This document shows, one piece after another, positions 8,441 through 16,086 of a stretch of 64,000 nucleotides of DNA. The stretch is from Pseudomonas sp. JAI120 (GTDB lineage: Bacteria > Pseudomonadota > Gammaproteobacteria > Pseudomonadales > Pseudomonadaceae), in contig NZ_JACHCZ010000001.1 of NCBI RefSeq assembly GCF_014207255.1, forward strand, positions 234,583-298,582, written 5' to 3'. A model generated the notes under the pieces. The model was not told the origin of the DNA, searched no databases, and saw only the letters and a list, made by a program, of their open reading frames with translations. Every line of letters starts with the position of its first letter. Position 1 is the stretch's first letter. The translations under genes and the position numbers were made by a program.

Positions 8441-8937
8441 AAGCTTCAGGCCGGTCTATCGAATCGCAGAGTGTCCGGTCGGAGCTATCCTCATCAATAG
8501 CCCACTTGGCCTTAGGCTGGGGGCATCCTTTTCAGACCATCCAAAGTATGCCCTCAGATATGCCCCCAATGTAGCAATCGTCTGGAAGTGAATGGATCTC
8601 CGTGGCCTATGAAAAGCCAGAAATGCTCAGCTAAACAGCCTGCCCGACAACGCCTAAAGACTCTCAGGGTCGCCGAAGAACATTTTGACTGGGCTCTAGG
8701 AGGGCGTTTTCCGTTCGATAATGATGTTATTTTTCCCTACTTTTACCCCCAATCGCATCGAGTGTGCGAGTGATCTTGAACGGCGACCTGCGACTGGCTC
8801 CAGTATGGTAGTAGCGGGTATTCGGTGCGCCTTCGCGTTCTTTTGGCAGGCACGCTAAAGCGGTGCTCCCTAGCAACGCAATAAGCGTGAGCGGGAATCT
8901 TTTTGATCAGAAGCATCCCGGTATTTATGCTCGCGTC
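8441..8937. other. Non-coding interval holding dispersed repeat copy 1
   Basis: No gene is supported here. Besides the repeat at 8594-8698, the interval contains short C-rich words such as ATATGCCCCCAAT (8552-8564) and ACCCCCAATCG (about 8745), which recur near repeat copy 2 (ATATGCCCCCAAT then TTGCCCCC, about 24297-24320). CTCCAGTATGG (about 8799) similarly resembles TCCAGTATGG near 24368. The shared words suggest the relationship between the two sites extends beyond the near-identical core but has been rearranged. Confidence 0.5.
8594..8698 (+). repeat. Dispersed ~105-bp repeat, copy 1
   Basis: By eye, 8594-8698 matches 24163-24266 in the same orientation at roughly 93% identity: one indel near the left end and about seven substitutions. 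Both include GAAAAGCCAGAAATGCTCAG and TGCCCGACAACGCCTAAAGA. On the reverse strand both contain a short open segment ending MFFGDPESL followed by a stop. The two copies flank a 15.5-kb accessory block. A recombination site, island end or rearranged repetitive element would all fit. Confidence 0.8.
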
Positions 8938-9591
8938 TCAGTCAATCTTGGTTGTTTCGTGAAATATTTCTGCATAAAGCCGAGCGACGGTCGGTGTGAG
9001 GTTGTGTACTGAAGGAATCAGAAAACTTGAGTGGGGGGCGAGTCGTTTTGCGTAGATAACTTCGTACACCCTGCGCACGACTCCTGGCTCTGTTTCCTCT
9101 TGGTCTAAGCCAGGCATTATTCCTACGGCTTTGTAACCCGCATGCTCCAATGCTTGTTGCATATACGGAGCGCTGGTTGTCGCCATACCATAGATCAAGC
9201 CCGCGCCCATGGACCTTCCCATTTTTTCTCCGAGGTCTTGGGCAGCTACGGCCAGTTTGGTTTGTCTATGATGTTTGGCTACCGCGCCCACTCGCCCGAA
9301 GATGACATCAGCGTCGTCAATTTTTTCCCACGTTGCTATAGCGACGATTTCATGGTTCTGGCGGACCACGATAGCGAACATTCCCCGCTCCAGATCGTCT
9401 TCGAGCACCACGTTGTCTTCATAAAATCGCTGGTTCAGAAAAGGGCTCCCTAACCCCACCCTAATGGAGGGGAACCACGTCTGGAAAAAAATTATCGCTG
9501 CATTGATCTCCTCGCGTTTCAGGTAATCCCATGTGTAGCCAGAGGGTAAAACAGTGAAACTGCGAATTTGATCGATCGTTGGCCATATCAT
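8938..9591 (-). CDS. GNAT-like acetyltransferase, putative
   Basis: The product has 217 residues with no signal peptide. The middle section resembles a GNAT fold: strands MFAIVVRQ and EIVAIATWEKI, then FGRVGAVAKHHRQTKLAVA leading into a helix, as in the acetyl-CoA-binding motif A, and IYGMATTSAPYMQQALEHAG followed by YKAVGIMPG, the usual motif B helix and strand. Canonical Q/RxxGxG/A is not clearly preserved, so the acetyltransferase call is tentative. It is last in a reverse-strand run behind the chorismate mutase (134-base gap). Base composition is more AT-rich than the surrounding core-like genes, consistent with acquisition. Confidence 0.55.
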   Translation of the reverse strand: MIWPTIDQIRSFTVLPSGYTWDYLKREEINAAIIFFQTWFPSIRVGLGSPFLNQRFYEDNVVLEDDLERGMFAIVVRQNHEIVAIATWEKIDDADVIFGRVGAVAKHHRQTKLAVAAQDLGEKMGRSMGAGLIYGMATTSAPYMQQALEHAGYKAVGIMPGLDQEETEPGVVRRVYEVIYAKRLAPHSSFLIPSVHNLTPTVARLYAEIFHETTKID

Positions 9592-9725
9592 GCGGTTCTG
9601 CTCGTCTTGATTGTCTAATTGCCTTGCAGGAATCGGTCGGAGGAAGGGGCTTATTCAGTCGCTCTCTATCGAATTGTTTGCGATCTATCAGCAACTCCCG
9701 GGCGTCTATTGGGGGAGGCGGCGGG

Positions 9726-10073
9726 TTAGCCGGTGGTGTGTTCAGTCCTGAGGACAGCGCCCTTGCAGAATCTTGGGTCATGCCCGGCCGCAAATTGTCT
9801 GTGACGGTCGACCACTTCACCGATGACAAACTGCATCAGCTTCTGGACGAAGGCCGTATCGAGGTTGGCCTCCTGGGCGAGGGCTGTCAGACGTTCGTAT
9901 TGATGCTGCTCTCTCTTCTTGTCCACCGCAGGCAATTGATGTCGGGCTTTGAGCAAGCCGACCTCATCAGTACAGCGGAACCGTTCAGCAAGCATGTGGA
10001 TGAGTGCGGCGTCGATATTGTCGATGGTTTGTCTGATTGCCGAGAGTTGACGCGTGATGTCGGAATTTTCCAT
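9726..10073 (-). CDS. Chorismate mutase, type II (AroQ fold), monofunctional
   Basis: The product has 115 residues. The start at MENSD is chosen because GAGG lies seven bases upstream and the first helix then begins normally; upstream ATGs lack this. The all-helical AroQ plan is complete, and residues match the E. coli active site by position: Arg14, Arg31, Lys42, Asp51 and Arg54 (in VDKKREQ). It should convert chorismate to prephenate, or act as an isochorismate-pyruvate lyase, which shares the fold. No signal peptide, so cytoplasmic. There is no fused dehydratase or dehydrogenase and no aromatic amino acid gene nearby; the neighbours suggest a specialised pathway. Confidence 0.8.
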   Translation of the reverse strand: MENSDITRQLSAIRQTIDNIDAALIHMLAERFRCTDEVGLLKARHQLPAVDKKREQHQYERLTALAQEANLDTAFVQKLMQFVIGEVVDRHRQFAAGHDPRFCKGAVLRTEHTTG

Positions 10074-10161
10074 GGATAACCTCGTGGCAGTTGTTCTAAG
10101 GGGCTTGTCTGTAACCTTCCTTGGTCCTTTCATGATTGGACGGAGAACCTGAGCAGGCGCT

Positions 10162-12024
10162 TTACGCGGGATCGGGCATGTTCAACGATTTCTCCAACCA
10201 CTGCGTGACTACCTTGAAAGCCGAGTCTGAATTGCGTTCATAGATCAATCCGTGGCCATTGCCGTGAATACCCAGTGCCGGTAGATCAAGGTGGTGAATG
10301 TTGGCACCGGCATTTCGCAGGAAAGGGACAATGCTGGAGGCGTAAGAAGCAAATGCAGATGTCTCACCTGTCACCAGCGCTACCGGAACGCCCTGCAATC
10401 CGGGAATTTTCAGGGTTGAAGGTTCTGCTGTGCGGACTTGCTCCGCCGTTGCGCGAGGCGGATCAAAGGTTAAAGGGGCGGCGGTCAGTCCCCATTCGAG
10501 GCTGCCTATACCCGGCGTATGGCCAAACACCGGCCCCATAGGCTCCACTGCCACAATCCCTGCGATCAGGTCGGGTCGACGATCGGCGACCAACCAGCCA
10601 CTCGGCCCGGAAGCGGAATGCGTAACGATGATGGCCTTACCGATTCTGTCGAGCAGTTCGGCCAGTCGATCCGCGTCTAGGGTCTGCGATGCCGCAAGGT
10701 CGGCCGGCATGGGGCCGTAAGCTGCAATGAAGGCGTCAAAAGCCGCTTCATCGTCCAGCTCAAACGGCCACTGTGTTTCTCCTCCTCCTTCTGGAAAGTA
10801 GACTTCGCGGGCGCGCTCATAGGAAAACGCGGGTCCCATCGGCCCCATGATGTCGGGATGATAGGGCGATCGTCCGTGACCCGGTCGGTCGACGCGAAAG
10901 ACTACAAAGCCCGCTTCGAGGAACCGCTGTGCCCATCCCGGACGACCATCGGGGGTATCCAGCCATTCAGTGCCTTGCAGCGTGCCACCGTGCACCAGCA
11001 CCACGGGATAGGGTTGAGTGATGTGCTCGGGGGATTCCCAGGCTACGTACATCGGACCTTTCTGAAAGTTTTTACCGTTCTGGGTAACGCGGGCTCCCGT
11101 CACCCAGAAGTTGCCACGCCGCGTACGTTTTATCGGTGCGCTTCGCCAGGGTTGCTGGGCATGATCGGTTGATTGGGTAACTGTCTGCGTAGCGAAAACC
11201 GACCAGTCCTTGTGTCCATCTCCTCGGGCTACTGCGGATGTCATTTTCGATCGCACGGCATCGGCTGCCGGCAGTTCCAGGTCCTTGAGACGGCCCGCAT
11301 CAATAGCCAGATTTATATCCTTGAGGCCAAGAGACAGTTTGAAACCCGGTTCAAAGCTGCTGTTGACGATGTTCTGCCCATACCGGTGATAACTAGGGCA
11401 GGCGAACAGGGTCTGGGTCATGAGGTTGACGAAAATAGAAGGGCTCAGTCCGTGACGTTGAACGAGTCCGGTTGCTTCGCCCAGCGACTGGATGGCTTGG
11501 GTGATCATCATGTTGCCGGCGATTTTCGCGATACACGCGTGTTCAGGCTGATCGCCCAGATACCAGGTGTTTTTCCCGAGCAGGTCAAACAGCGGTTGAA
11601 CCGTCGAGACCGCTTGCTGCGATCCGGCCGCCAGGATATTCAACTCGCCGTTCGCGGCCACGGCGGGCACGCCGAAAACCGGCGCCGCGACCAGTGCCAT
11701 GCCGATCGCATCATGCATGCCCTGCAACTCGACCATGAGCGAAGGCGACAAAGTCGACATCACGACATGCACGCAGGTCTTATCTGCATTTTCCAGAGCC
11801 GCGCTGGACAGCAGCACTTCCCTGACGGCGGCATCATCGGCCAGCAGGCTGATGACGACCTCTTGCTCAAAGGCCGAGGTCGGCGATTCGAGAATACTTA
11901 CGCCTTCAAGATCCATGATCGCCGCGTGACTACGGTTCCATGCCGAGACGTGATGGCCTGCCCGGACGAGCAGTGTAATGATTGCTCTGCCCATGCTTCC
12001 CACACCGATAAAACCTATCTTCAT
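10162..12024 (-). CDS. Fusion of a 3-hydroxyisobutyrate-dehydrogenase-like domain and an alpha/beta hydrolase
   Basis: This 620-residue protein joins two enzymes. Residues 1-285 form a beta-hydroxyacid dehydrogenase/imine reductase-like protein: Rossmann motif GFIGVGSMG (4-12) and the family catalytic Lys at 167 in IAKIAGNMM, followed by an all-helical C-terminal part. Residues about 310-620 form an alpha/beta hydrolase: oxyanion segment VLVHGGTLQG, nucleophile Ser470 in THSAS (instead of GxSxG) and a histidine near HGNGH at the end. Homologues of the second part often stand alone as secreted esterases; here no export signal precedes it. The reading frame is continuous, with no sign of assembly error by eye. 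Divergent from the LysR gene at 12142. Substrate unknown. Confidence 0.8.
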   Translation of the reverse strand: MKIGFIGVGSMGRAIITLLVRAGHHVSAWNRSHAAIMDLEGVSILESPTSAFEQEVVISLLADDAAVREVLLSSAALENADKTCVHVVMSTLSPSLMVELQGMHDAIGMALVAAPVFGVPAVAANGELNILAAGSQQAVSTVQPLFDLLGKNTWYLGDQPEHACIAKIAGNMMITQAIQSLGEATGLVQRHGLSPSIFVNLMTQTLFACPSYHRYGQNIVNSSFEPGFKLSLGLKDINLAIDAGRLKDLELPAADAVRSKMTSAVARGDGHKDWSVFATQTVTQSTDHAQQPWRSAPIKRTRRGNFWVTGARVTQNGKNFQKGPMYVAWESPEHITQPYPVVLVHGGTLQGTEWLDTPDGRPGWAQRFLEAGFVVFRVDRPGHGRSPYHPDIMGPMGPAFSYERAREVYFPEGGGETQWPFELDDEAAFDAFIAAYGPMPADLAASQTLDADRLAELLDRIGKAIIVTHSASGPSGWLVADRRPDLIAGIVAVEPMGPVFGHTPGIGSLEWGLTAAPLTFDPPRATAEQVRTAEPSTLKIPGLQGVPVALVTGETSAFASYASSIVPFLRNAGANIHHLDLPALGIHGNGHGLIYERNSDSAFKVVTQWLEKSLNMPDPA

Positions 12025-12060
12025 TTGCAGTCCCCGGTTGGTATTCGACGAAGGAGAATG

Positions 12061-12076
12061 CGGACAAGTATGTCCG
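12061..12076. promoter_or_regulatory. Palindromic operator candidate in the fusion gene/LysR divergent region
   Basis: CGGACA-AGTA-TGTCCG is a perfect six-base inverted repeat with a four-base spacer, placed between the divergent starts at 12024 and 12142. LysR regulators commonly bind such dyads near their own promoter and control the divergent gene. The LysR protein encoded next door is the obvious candidate binder; this is inference from position. Confidence 0.45.
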
Positions 12077-12141
12077 GCGTGGGATTGCTACGGCAGTGCC
12101 ATTGCTGCACTCTCACTGTTCATTTTTGTACGGGGTAGAGC

Positions 12142-13002
12142 ATGGACTGGAGTGATGTGCGGGTCTTTCTCGCGATTGCCCGCAGCGGGTCATTGGGCGC
12201 TGCCGCCAAGCTGTTGGGCGTAAGCCATCCGACCGTGGGGCGGCGCTTGCAGGTGCTTGAGCAGTCCAGTGGCCAGCCCATTTTTCTTCGTACCACCCAA
12301 GGTCTGGTACTGACCGACAGCGGCGAAAAGCTACTCAGCCTGGCGCAAGAAATGGAGCAAAGTGCATTGGCAATCGAAAGGCGCCTTGCGGGGGACAGCG
12401 CACAGCCCGAAGGCGTGTTGCGCATTTCTTGCGCTGACTGGTTCGCCTGTTATGTGCTCGCCCCGGTCCTGAACGAACTGGGACGACGTTATCCGCTGAT
12501 CGTGCCCGAGGTCATCGCCGGGCATCGATTGTTTGACTTGGCTCGCCGCGACGCCGACATCGCGTTTCGAATCGTTCCTTTCACCGAACCCGATATTGTT
12601 CACCGCAAGCTGACTACCCTGAGCTATGGGTTGTATGCCGCCGTCGGATCTGCTGACCCCGAGCCACAGGGCGACGGGCTTGGTTTGATCACCATGAGTG
12701 TTGCCCAGTCTCATTATCCCGATGTGCAGTGGCTGCAGCAGCGTTACCCTCTGGCCCGTACCGTGTTCACCAGTAGCAGCCGCACAGTCCAGGCGCAAAT
12801 GTGCGCGCAAGGGCAGGGCGTCGCCGTATTGCCCCGCGCCCTGGGTGACCAGTTAACGGCGCTGCGGCTGATTGATCCGCATGAACCGCCCCCGGGCCGC
12901 GACATATGGATGGGTTACCACCAGGACATGCGCCAGATGGACAGCCTTCGTGCTCTTGCCGACCTTGCTTCCATCATGGTCGGCAATCAGGCAGCCGGTT
13001 GA
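12142..13002 (+). CDS. LysR family transcriptional regulator
   Basis: The product has 286 residues. The N-terminal winged helix-turn-helix is clear (VRVFLAIARSGSLGAAAKLL, then SHPTVGRRLQVLEQ, residues 6-42), followed by the linker helix and a periplasmic-binding-protein-like effector domain (about 90-280). It is of the AmpR/GcvA-unlike, short-effector type that begins with MDWSDVR, common among regulators of neighbouring dehydrogenases in Pseudomonas. It is divergent from the dehydrogenase-hydrolase fusion gene and convergent with the DHA2 exporter gene, whose stop lies two bases away. The likely target is the divergent gene, through the palindrome at 12061-12076. Confidence 0.9.
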   Translation: MDWSDVRVFLAIARSGSLGAAAKLLGVSHPTVGRRLQVLEQSSGQPIFLRTTQGLVLTDSGEKLLSLAQEMEQSALAIERRLAGDSAQPEGVLRISCADWFACYVLAPVLNELGRRYPLIVPEVIAGHRLFDLARRDADIAFRIVPFTEPDIVHRKLTTLSYGLYAAVGSADPEPQGDGLGLITMSVAQSHYPDVQWLQQRYPLARTVFTSSSRTVQAQMCAQGQGVAVLPRALGDQLTALRLIDPHEPPPGRDIWMGYHQDMRQMDSLRALADLASIMVGNQAAG

Positions 13003-13003
13003 C

Positions 13004-14461
13004 TCACTCTGCTGCGCGCATGGTCGCTGTTTGCAACTCTGCAGCAGGTTGGCGCGCCAGGGTAAGACTTAGTCCCGCGCCTACCGCCAGGCACGCCGCA
13101 ATGCAGAGTATGGAGACGGTGAAGGCGTGGGTGATGGCAGCCGCGTCCGTATCCGTGCCGAGAAGGGTGTAGAAAATGCCGCCTATTATTGCGACGCTCA
13201 GTGATGTGCTGATTTGCAGGGTGGAGCTGGTAATGCCCGCAATCATGCCGGAGTACGCGGGCGCCACACGTCCTGTGATCATGCGCATCAATGTCGGAAG
13301 GGCCAATCCTTGTCCGAAACCGATCAGAAAGAGAATGACGGCAAGGGGCAGCGCCGCGGGACTGACGGTCATTGGCGTCTTTGCTACGAGCCTGGCCATT
13401 AGCACAAACCCCAGCACTTCCAGCCCCATTCCGAAGGGGTTCACGTAATCCCCGAGAAAACGCCGGAACTGATGGGTGGCGAGCGGTCCCAGCAGAAATC
13501 CCGCACCGAAAGGAAGAAAGACCAGACCTGCACTGAGTGGGCTCGTATGCAATGCTCCCTGTAAATAAATGGAAAACAGCAGGAAAAACACGCCGATTGC
13601 GTAAAAGGTCAGGGCGACGAGCAACGCCCGGCCCAGCCCAGGCGCGCGCAGTGCGGCAGGATTAAGCAACGGTGCGCCTTGCGCTTGATGCAAACGGGCT
13701 TCGTAGTGCCAGAACAGCCAGGCCAGCAGCGGCACCGCCGCCAGCGACAGCCAGGCCCACAAAGGCCAGCCCGCTTCACGCCCCTCGATCAGTGGAACGA
13801 TCAGAGCCCCAAGCGTCACCATGGACAATAGCGTTCCGCCCAGATCCAGCTTGCTGGTCTGTTTCGCGCGGGTTTCCTTGACCACGGGAATGGCAATCAG
13901 AACGACCAGCAACGCAATCGGTAAATTCACCAGAAATATCGCCCGCCACCCTAAGTTCATCAGGTTGAGCGATATCAATATCCCGCCAAGTGCCTGGCCG
14001 ATGACGGACGCCAGGCCAAAGACCGCGCCATAAAGGCTCAGTGCCAAGGGCTTTTCGGACTCGGGGAATATAGCCTGCACAGAGGCGAGTGCCTGGGGCG
14101 CCATGACCGCTGCCGTCACGCCTTGCAGCGAACGTCCGGCAATCAACACCCAGGATGACTCGGAAACACCGCAGATCAGTGAGGCGACGGCAAAGCCAAT
14201 CAGGCCAACGAAGAACATTCTCATGCGGCCAAAGATGTCTCCAAGCCGTCCACCGGTGATCAGTGTCACGGCATAAAGCGCCGCATATGAAGAGATGATC
14301 AGCTGTTCGGCAGAGGAGGCTGTGCCCAGCGAATCCTGAATTGAGGGCAGCGCTACGTTGACGATGAAAAAATCCAGCGGTGGTAAAAACGCACCGACCA
14401 ACAAGATGGCGAACATCAACCAGCGCCGCGGTTCCGGGGGGGCGATTTTTGTCTGAGGCAT
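13004..14461 (-). CDS. MFS drug exporter, DHA2 (EmrB/QacA) family
   Basis: The product has 485 residues and about 13-14 membrane helices. The start MPQTKIAPP is set by AGGAG directly upstream, and the first helix (WLMFAILLVGAFL) follows with the DHA2 motif DFFIVNVALPSI. Motif A appears as GGRLGDIFGRMRMF and the antiporter motif C region as GLASVIGQALGG. Members export hydrophobic drugs, dyes or metabolites by proton antiport from the inner membrane. It is divergent from the SDR gene at 14684 (222 bases apart). A role in exporting a product of the neighbouring enzymes is possible but unproven. Confidence 0.88.
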   Translation of the reverse strand: MPQTKIAPPEPRRWLMFAILLVGAFLPPLDFFIVNVALPSIQDSLGTASSAEQLIISSYAALYAVTLITGGRLGDIFGRMRMFFVGLIGFAVASLICGVSESSWVLIAGRSLQGVTAAVMAPQALASVQAIFPESEKPLALSLYGAVFGLASVIGQALGGILISLNLMNLGWRAIFLVNLPIALLVVLIAIPVVKETRAKQTSKLDLGGTLLSMVTLGALIVPLIEGREAGWPLWAWLSLAAVPLLAWLFWHYEARLHQAQGAPLLNPAALRAPGLGRALLVALTFYAIGVFFLLFSIYLQGALHTSPLSAGLVFLPFGAGFLLGPLATHQFRRFLGDYVNPFGMGLEVLGFVLMARLVAKTPMTVSPAALPLAVILFLIGFGQGLALPTLMRMITGRVAPAYSGMIAGITSSTLQISTSLSVAIIGGIFYTLLGTDTDAAAITHAFTVSILCIAACLAVGAGLSLTLARQPAAELQTATMRAAE

Positions 14462-14574
14462 AAGATCTCCTTCCTGAAACCCTTCGGTTCCAGAATATTC
14501 TCGATTGCGGGTCATGTTCTGAATCAACTGGTTCCAATCTAAGCGATCAGGCCTTCGCTTACGCCTCACATAAT

Positions 14575-14591
14575 TGAACGGCCAATGTTCA
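14575..14591. promoter_or_regulatory. Inverted repeat in the exporter/SDR divergent region
   Basis: TGAAC-GGCCAAT-GTTCA lies between the divergent starts at 14461 and 14684. It is a short dyad with the size of a TetR- or LysR-type site. No regulator gene is immediately adjacent, the nearest being the LysR gene at 12142. Low confidence because five-base arms occur by chance. Confidence 0.25.
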
Positions 14592-14683
14592 TTTATGGCA
14601 GTGCCGCTCAGCGCCTGACTCCTCTCAAAATGGCCGCATTGTGGTTCCAGTCGATCCACACAACCAAGGCTGAGGAGTCAGAT

Positions 14684-15442
14684 ATGTCAGGTAAATTCGC
14701 TAATCAGGTTGCAGTCGTCACCGGCGCATCCACCGGGATCGGGTTTGCGATTGCGCAGGGTTTGATTGCCGAGGGAGCCAAGCGTGTTTACATCACTGGG
14801 CGTTCTGCAGCCACGCTGGAGGCGGCGGTGGCCAAGCTTGGCGATAGAGCGGTCGCGGTCATTTCCGATGTCGCCCGCCAGGCTGATCTCGATAAGCTCA
14901 AGGCAATAATCGAAGCCCGCAACGATCAGTTGAACTCTGTGTTCGCCAATGCGGGTATTTGTGAAAAAAATCCGCTGGGCGAGACCACCGAGGCGGCTTA
15001 TTTCAACATGTTCGACATCAACGTGAAGGGCGTTTTTTTTACCGTCCAGACGTTGATGCCGTTGTTGAAAAATGGCGCTTCGATCGTGTTGACGGCATCT
15101 ATTTGCTCCAGCAATGGGATGGAAGGGCTGAGTCTCTACAACGCTTCCAAGGCTGCAGTGCGGTCCTTCGCAAGGACTTGGGCCAACGAACTCAAAGATC
15201 GCAAGATTCGAGCGAATGTTCTGAGCCCTGGCTTCACTCGCACCCCTCTGATGGATAACGGCTTGAAGATGAGCGAAAGCGACATTGTCGCGCTGCGCCA
15301 ACATGTCGAGCAGATCACTCCGCTGGGGTATATGGCCCAGCCTGAAGAAATCGCCTCCTCAGCGCTGTTCCTTGCATCCGCCGATGCGAAATATGTCAAC
15401 GGTGTGGAGCTGATGGTCGATGGCGGCCTGTCGCAGATCTGA
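14684..15442 (+). CDS. Short-chain dehydrogenase/reductase (classical SDR)
   Basis: The product has 252 residues, starting MSGKFANQ with GAGGAG seven bases upstream; an upstream in-frame ATG at 14585 lacks a ribosome site. Classical SDR marks are all present: TGASTGIG (13-20), NAGICEK for the NAG motif, catalytic Ser in LTASICSS, YNASK for YxxxK, and the PG motif in LSPGFTRTPL. It should oxidise or reduce a small alcohol or ketone using NAD(P) in the cytoplasm. It is followed by the SnoaL-like gene at 15521 in the same direction, probably one transcript. Substrate not predictable. Confidence 0.9.
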   Translation: MSGKFANQVAVVTGASTGIGFAIAQGLIAEGAKRVYITGRSAATLEAAVAKLGDRAVAVISDVARQADLDKLKAIIEARNDQLNSVFANAGICEKNPLGETTEAAYFNMFDINVKGVFFTVQTLMPLLKNGASIVLTASICSSNGMEGLSLYNASKAAVRSFARTWANELKDRKIRANVLSPGFTRTPLMDNGLKMSESDIVALRQHVEQITPLGYMAQPEEIASSALFLASADAKYVNGVELMVDGGLSQI

Positions 15443-15520
15443 GCACTTGCTCAACCGTAGTGCAGCCCTCGCAGAGGGTTGCTTTGTCGCTTTTGCGAAG
15501 CCTCAGCAGGAAACCTCCTC

Positions 15521-16027
15521 ATGAACATTGAAGAATTGACCACCCGACTGGACGCCCTGGAAAGTCGCGCCGCCATCGAGTCGCTGATCAGCGCCTACGC
15601 CAATGCCTTCGACCGCATCGACGTGTCGCTCCTGAGCGGTATCTGGCACGAGGAATCGACACTGGATTTACCAGGTTTCGGCAATGCCCAAAGTCGTGAT
15701 GAAATCCTCGCGATGGCGCAAAACAGCTGGCGCCAGATGCCACATATGCACCACTGGATGGCCAACCCGTTGATCGAAATCAAAGGTGACAGCGCGATGG
15801 GTACGGTGGCTGCGGATTGCCTGTTCCATGACATTGAAAAAGGCCCGGTTCAAGTCAGCGGGCTGTACTACGACAGGTTTGAACGTCGGGACGGAAAATG
15901 GGCGTTCCTGTCACGTCGTTTTGAACTGCACTTCCTGACACCGTTAAATGATTGGGTACCCATAGCCGGCGAAGAAACGTATGCGCCGATCGAGCATCGG
16001 AGCCTGAGCAAGCCCTCAGAAAGTTGA
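15521..16027 (+). CDS. SnoaL-like/NTF2-fold protein
   Basis: The product has 168 residues. The start MNIEELTTRLDALE is preferred because AGGAAA lies about eight bases upstream; a longer frame adds an implausible leader. The N-terminal helix (IESLISAYANAFDRID) and the curved sheet with FERRDGKWAFLSRRFEL are typical of the SnoaL_4 type NTF2-like fold, which includes cyclases, hydroxylases, isomerases and dehydratases of small molecules. It follows the SDR gene by 78 bases. The adjacent SDR suggests the two act on the same compound. Confidence 0.8.
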   Translation: MNIEELTTRLDALESRAAIESLISAYANAFDRIDVSLLSGIWHEESTLDLPGFGNAQSRDEILAMAQNSWRQMPHMHHWMANPLIEIKGDSAMGTVAADCLFHDIEKGPVQVSGLYYDRFERRDGKWAFLSRRFELHFLTPLNDWVPIAGEETYAPIEHRSLSKPSES

Positions 16028-16050
16028 CCTGCTCGCATGACTTTCAGTGA

Positions 16051-16075
16051 GGGCAGCGAACGACAAGTGCTGCCC
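16051..16075. terminator. Hairpin between convergent genes
   Basis: GGGCAGC (16051-16057) pairs with GCTGCCC (16069-16075) across an 11-base loop. It sits in the 59-base gap between the convergent SnoaL-like and sensor kinase genes. No strong U tract follows in either direction, so the call as a bidirectional terminator rests on position and stem strength. Confidence 0.45.
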
Positions 16076-16086
16076 GTTGATATCGT

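Noticed and set aside
8310..8490. Reverse-strand open stretch (59 codons) opposite the transposase fragment
   Set aside because: It first looked protein-like, but the forward strand reads a recognisable transposase (HSDNG, RPRVSNDNP), so the reverse frame is its shadow.
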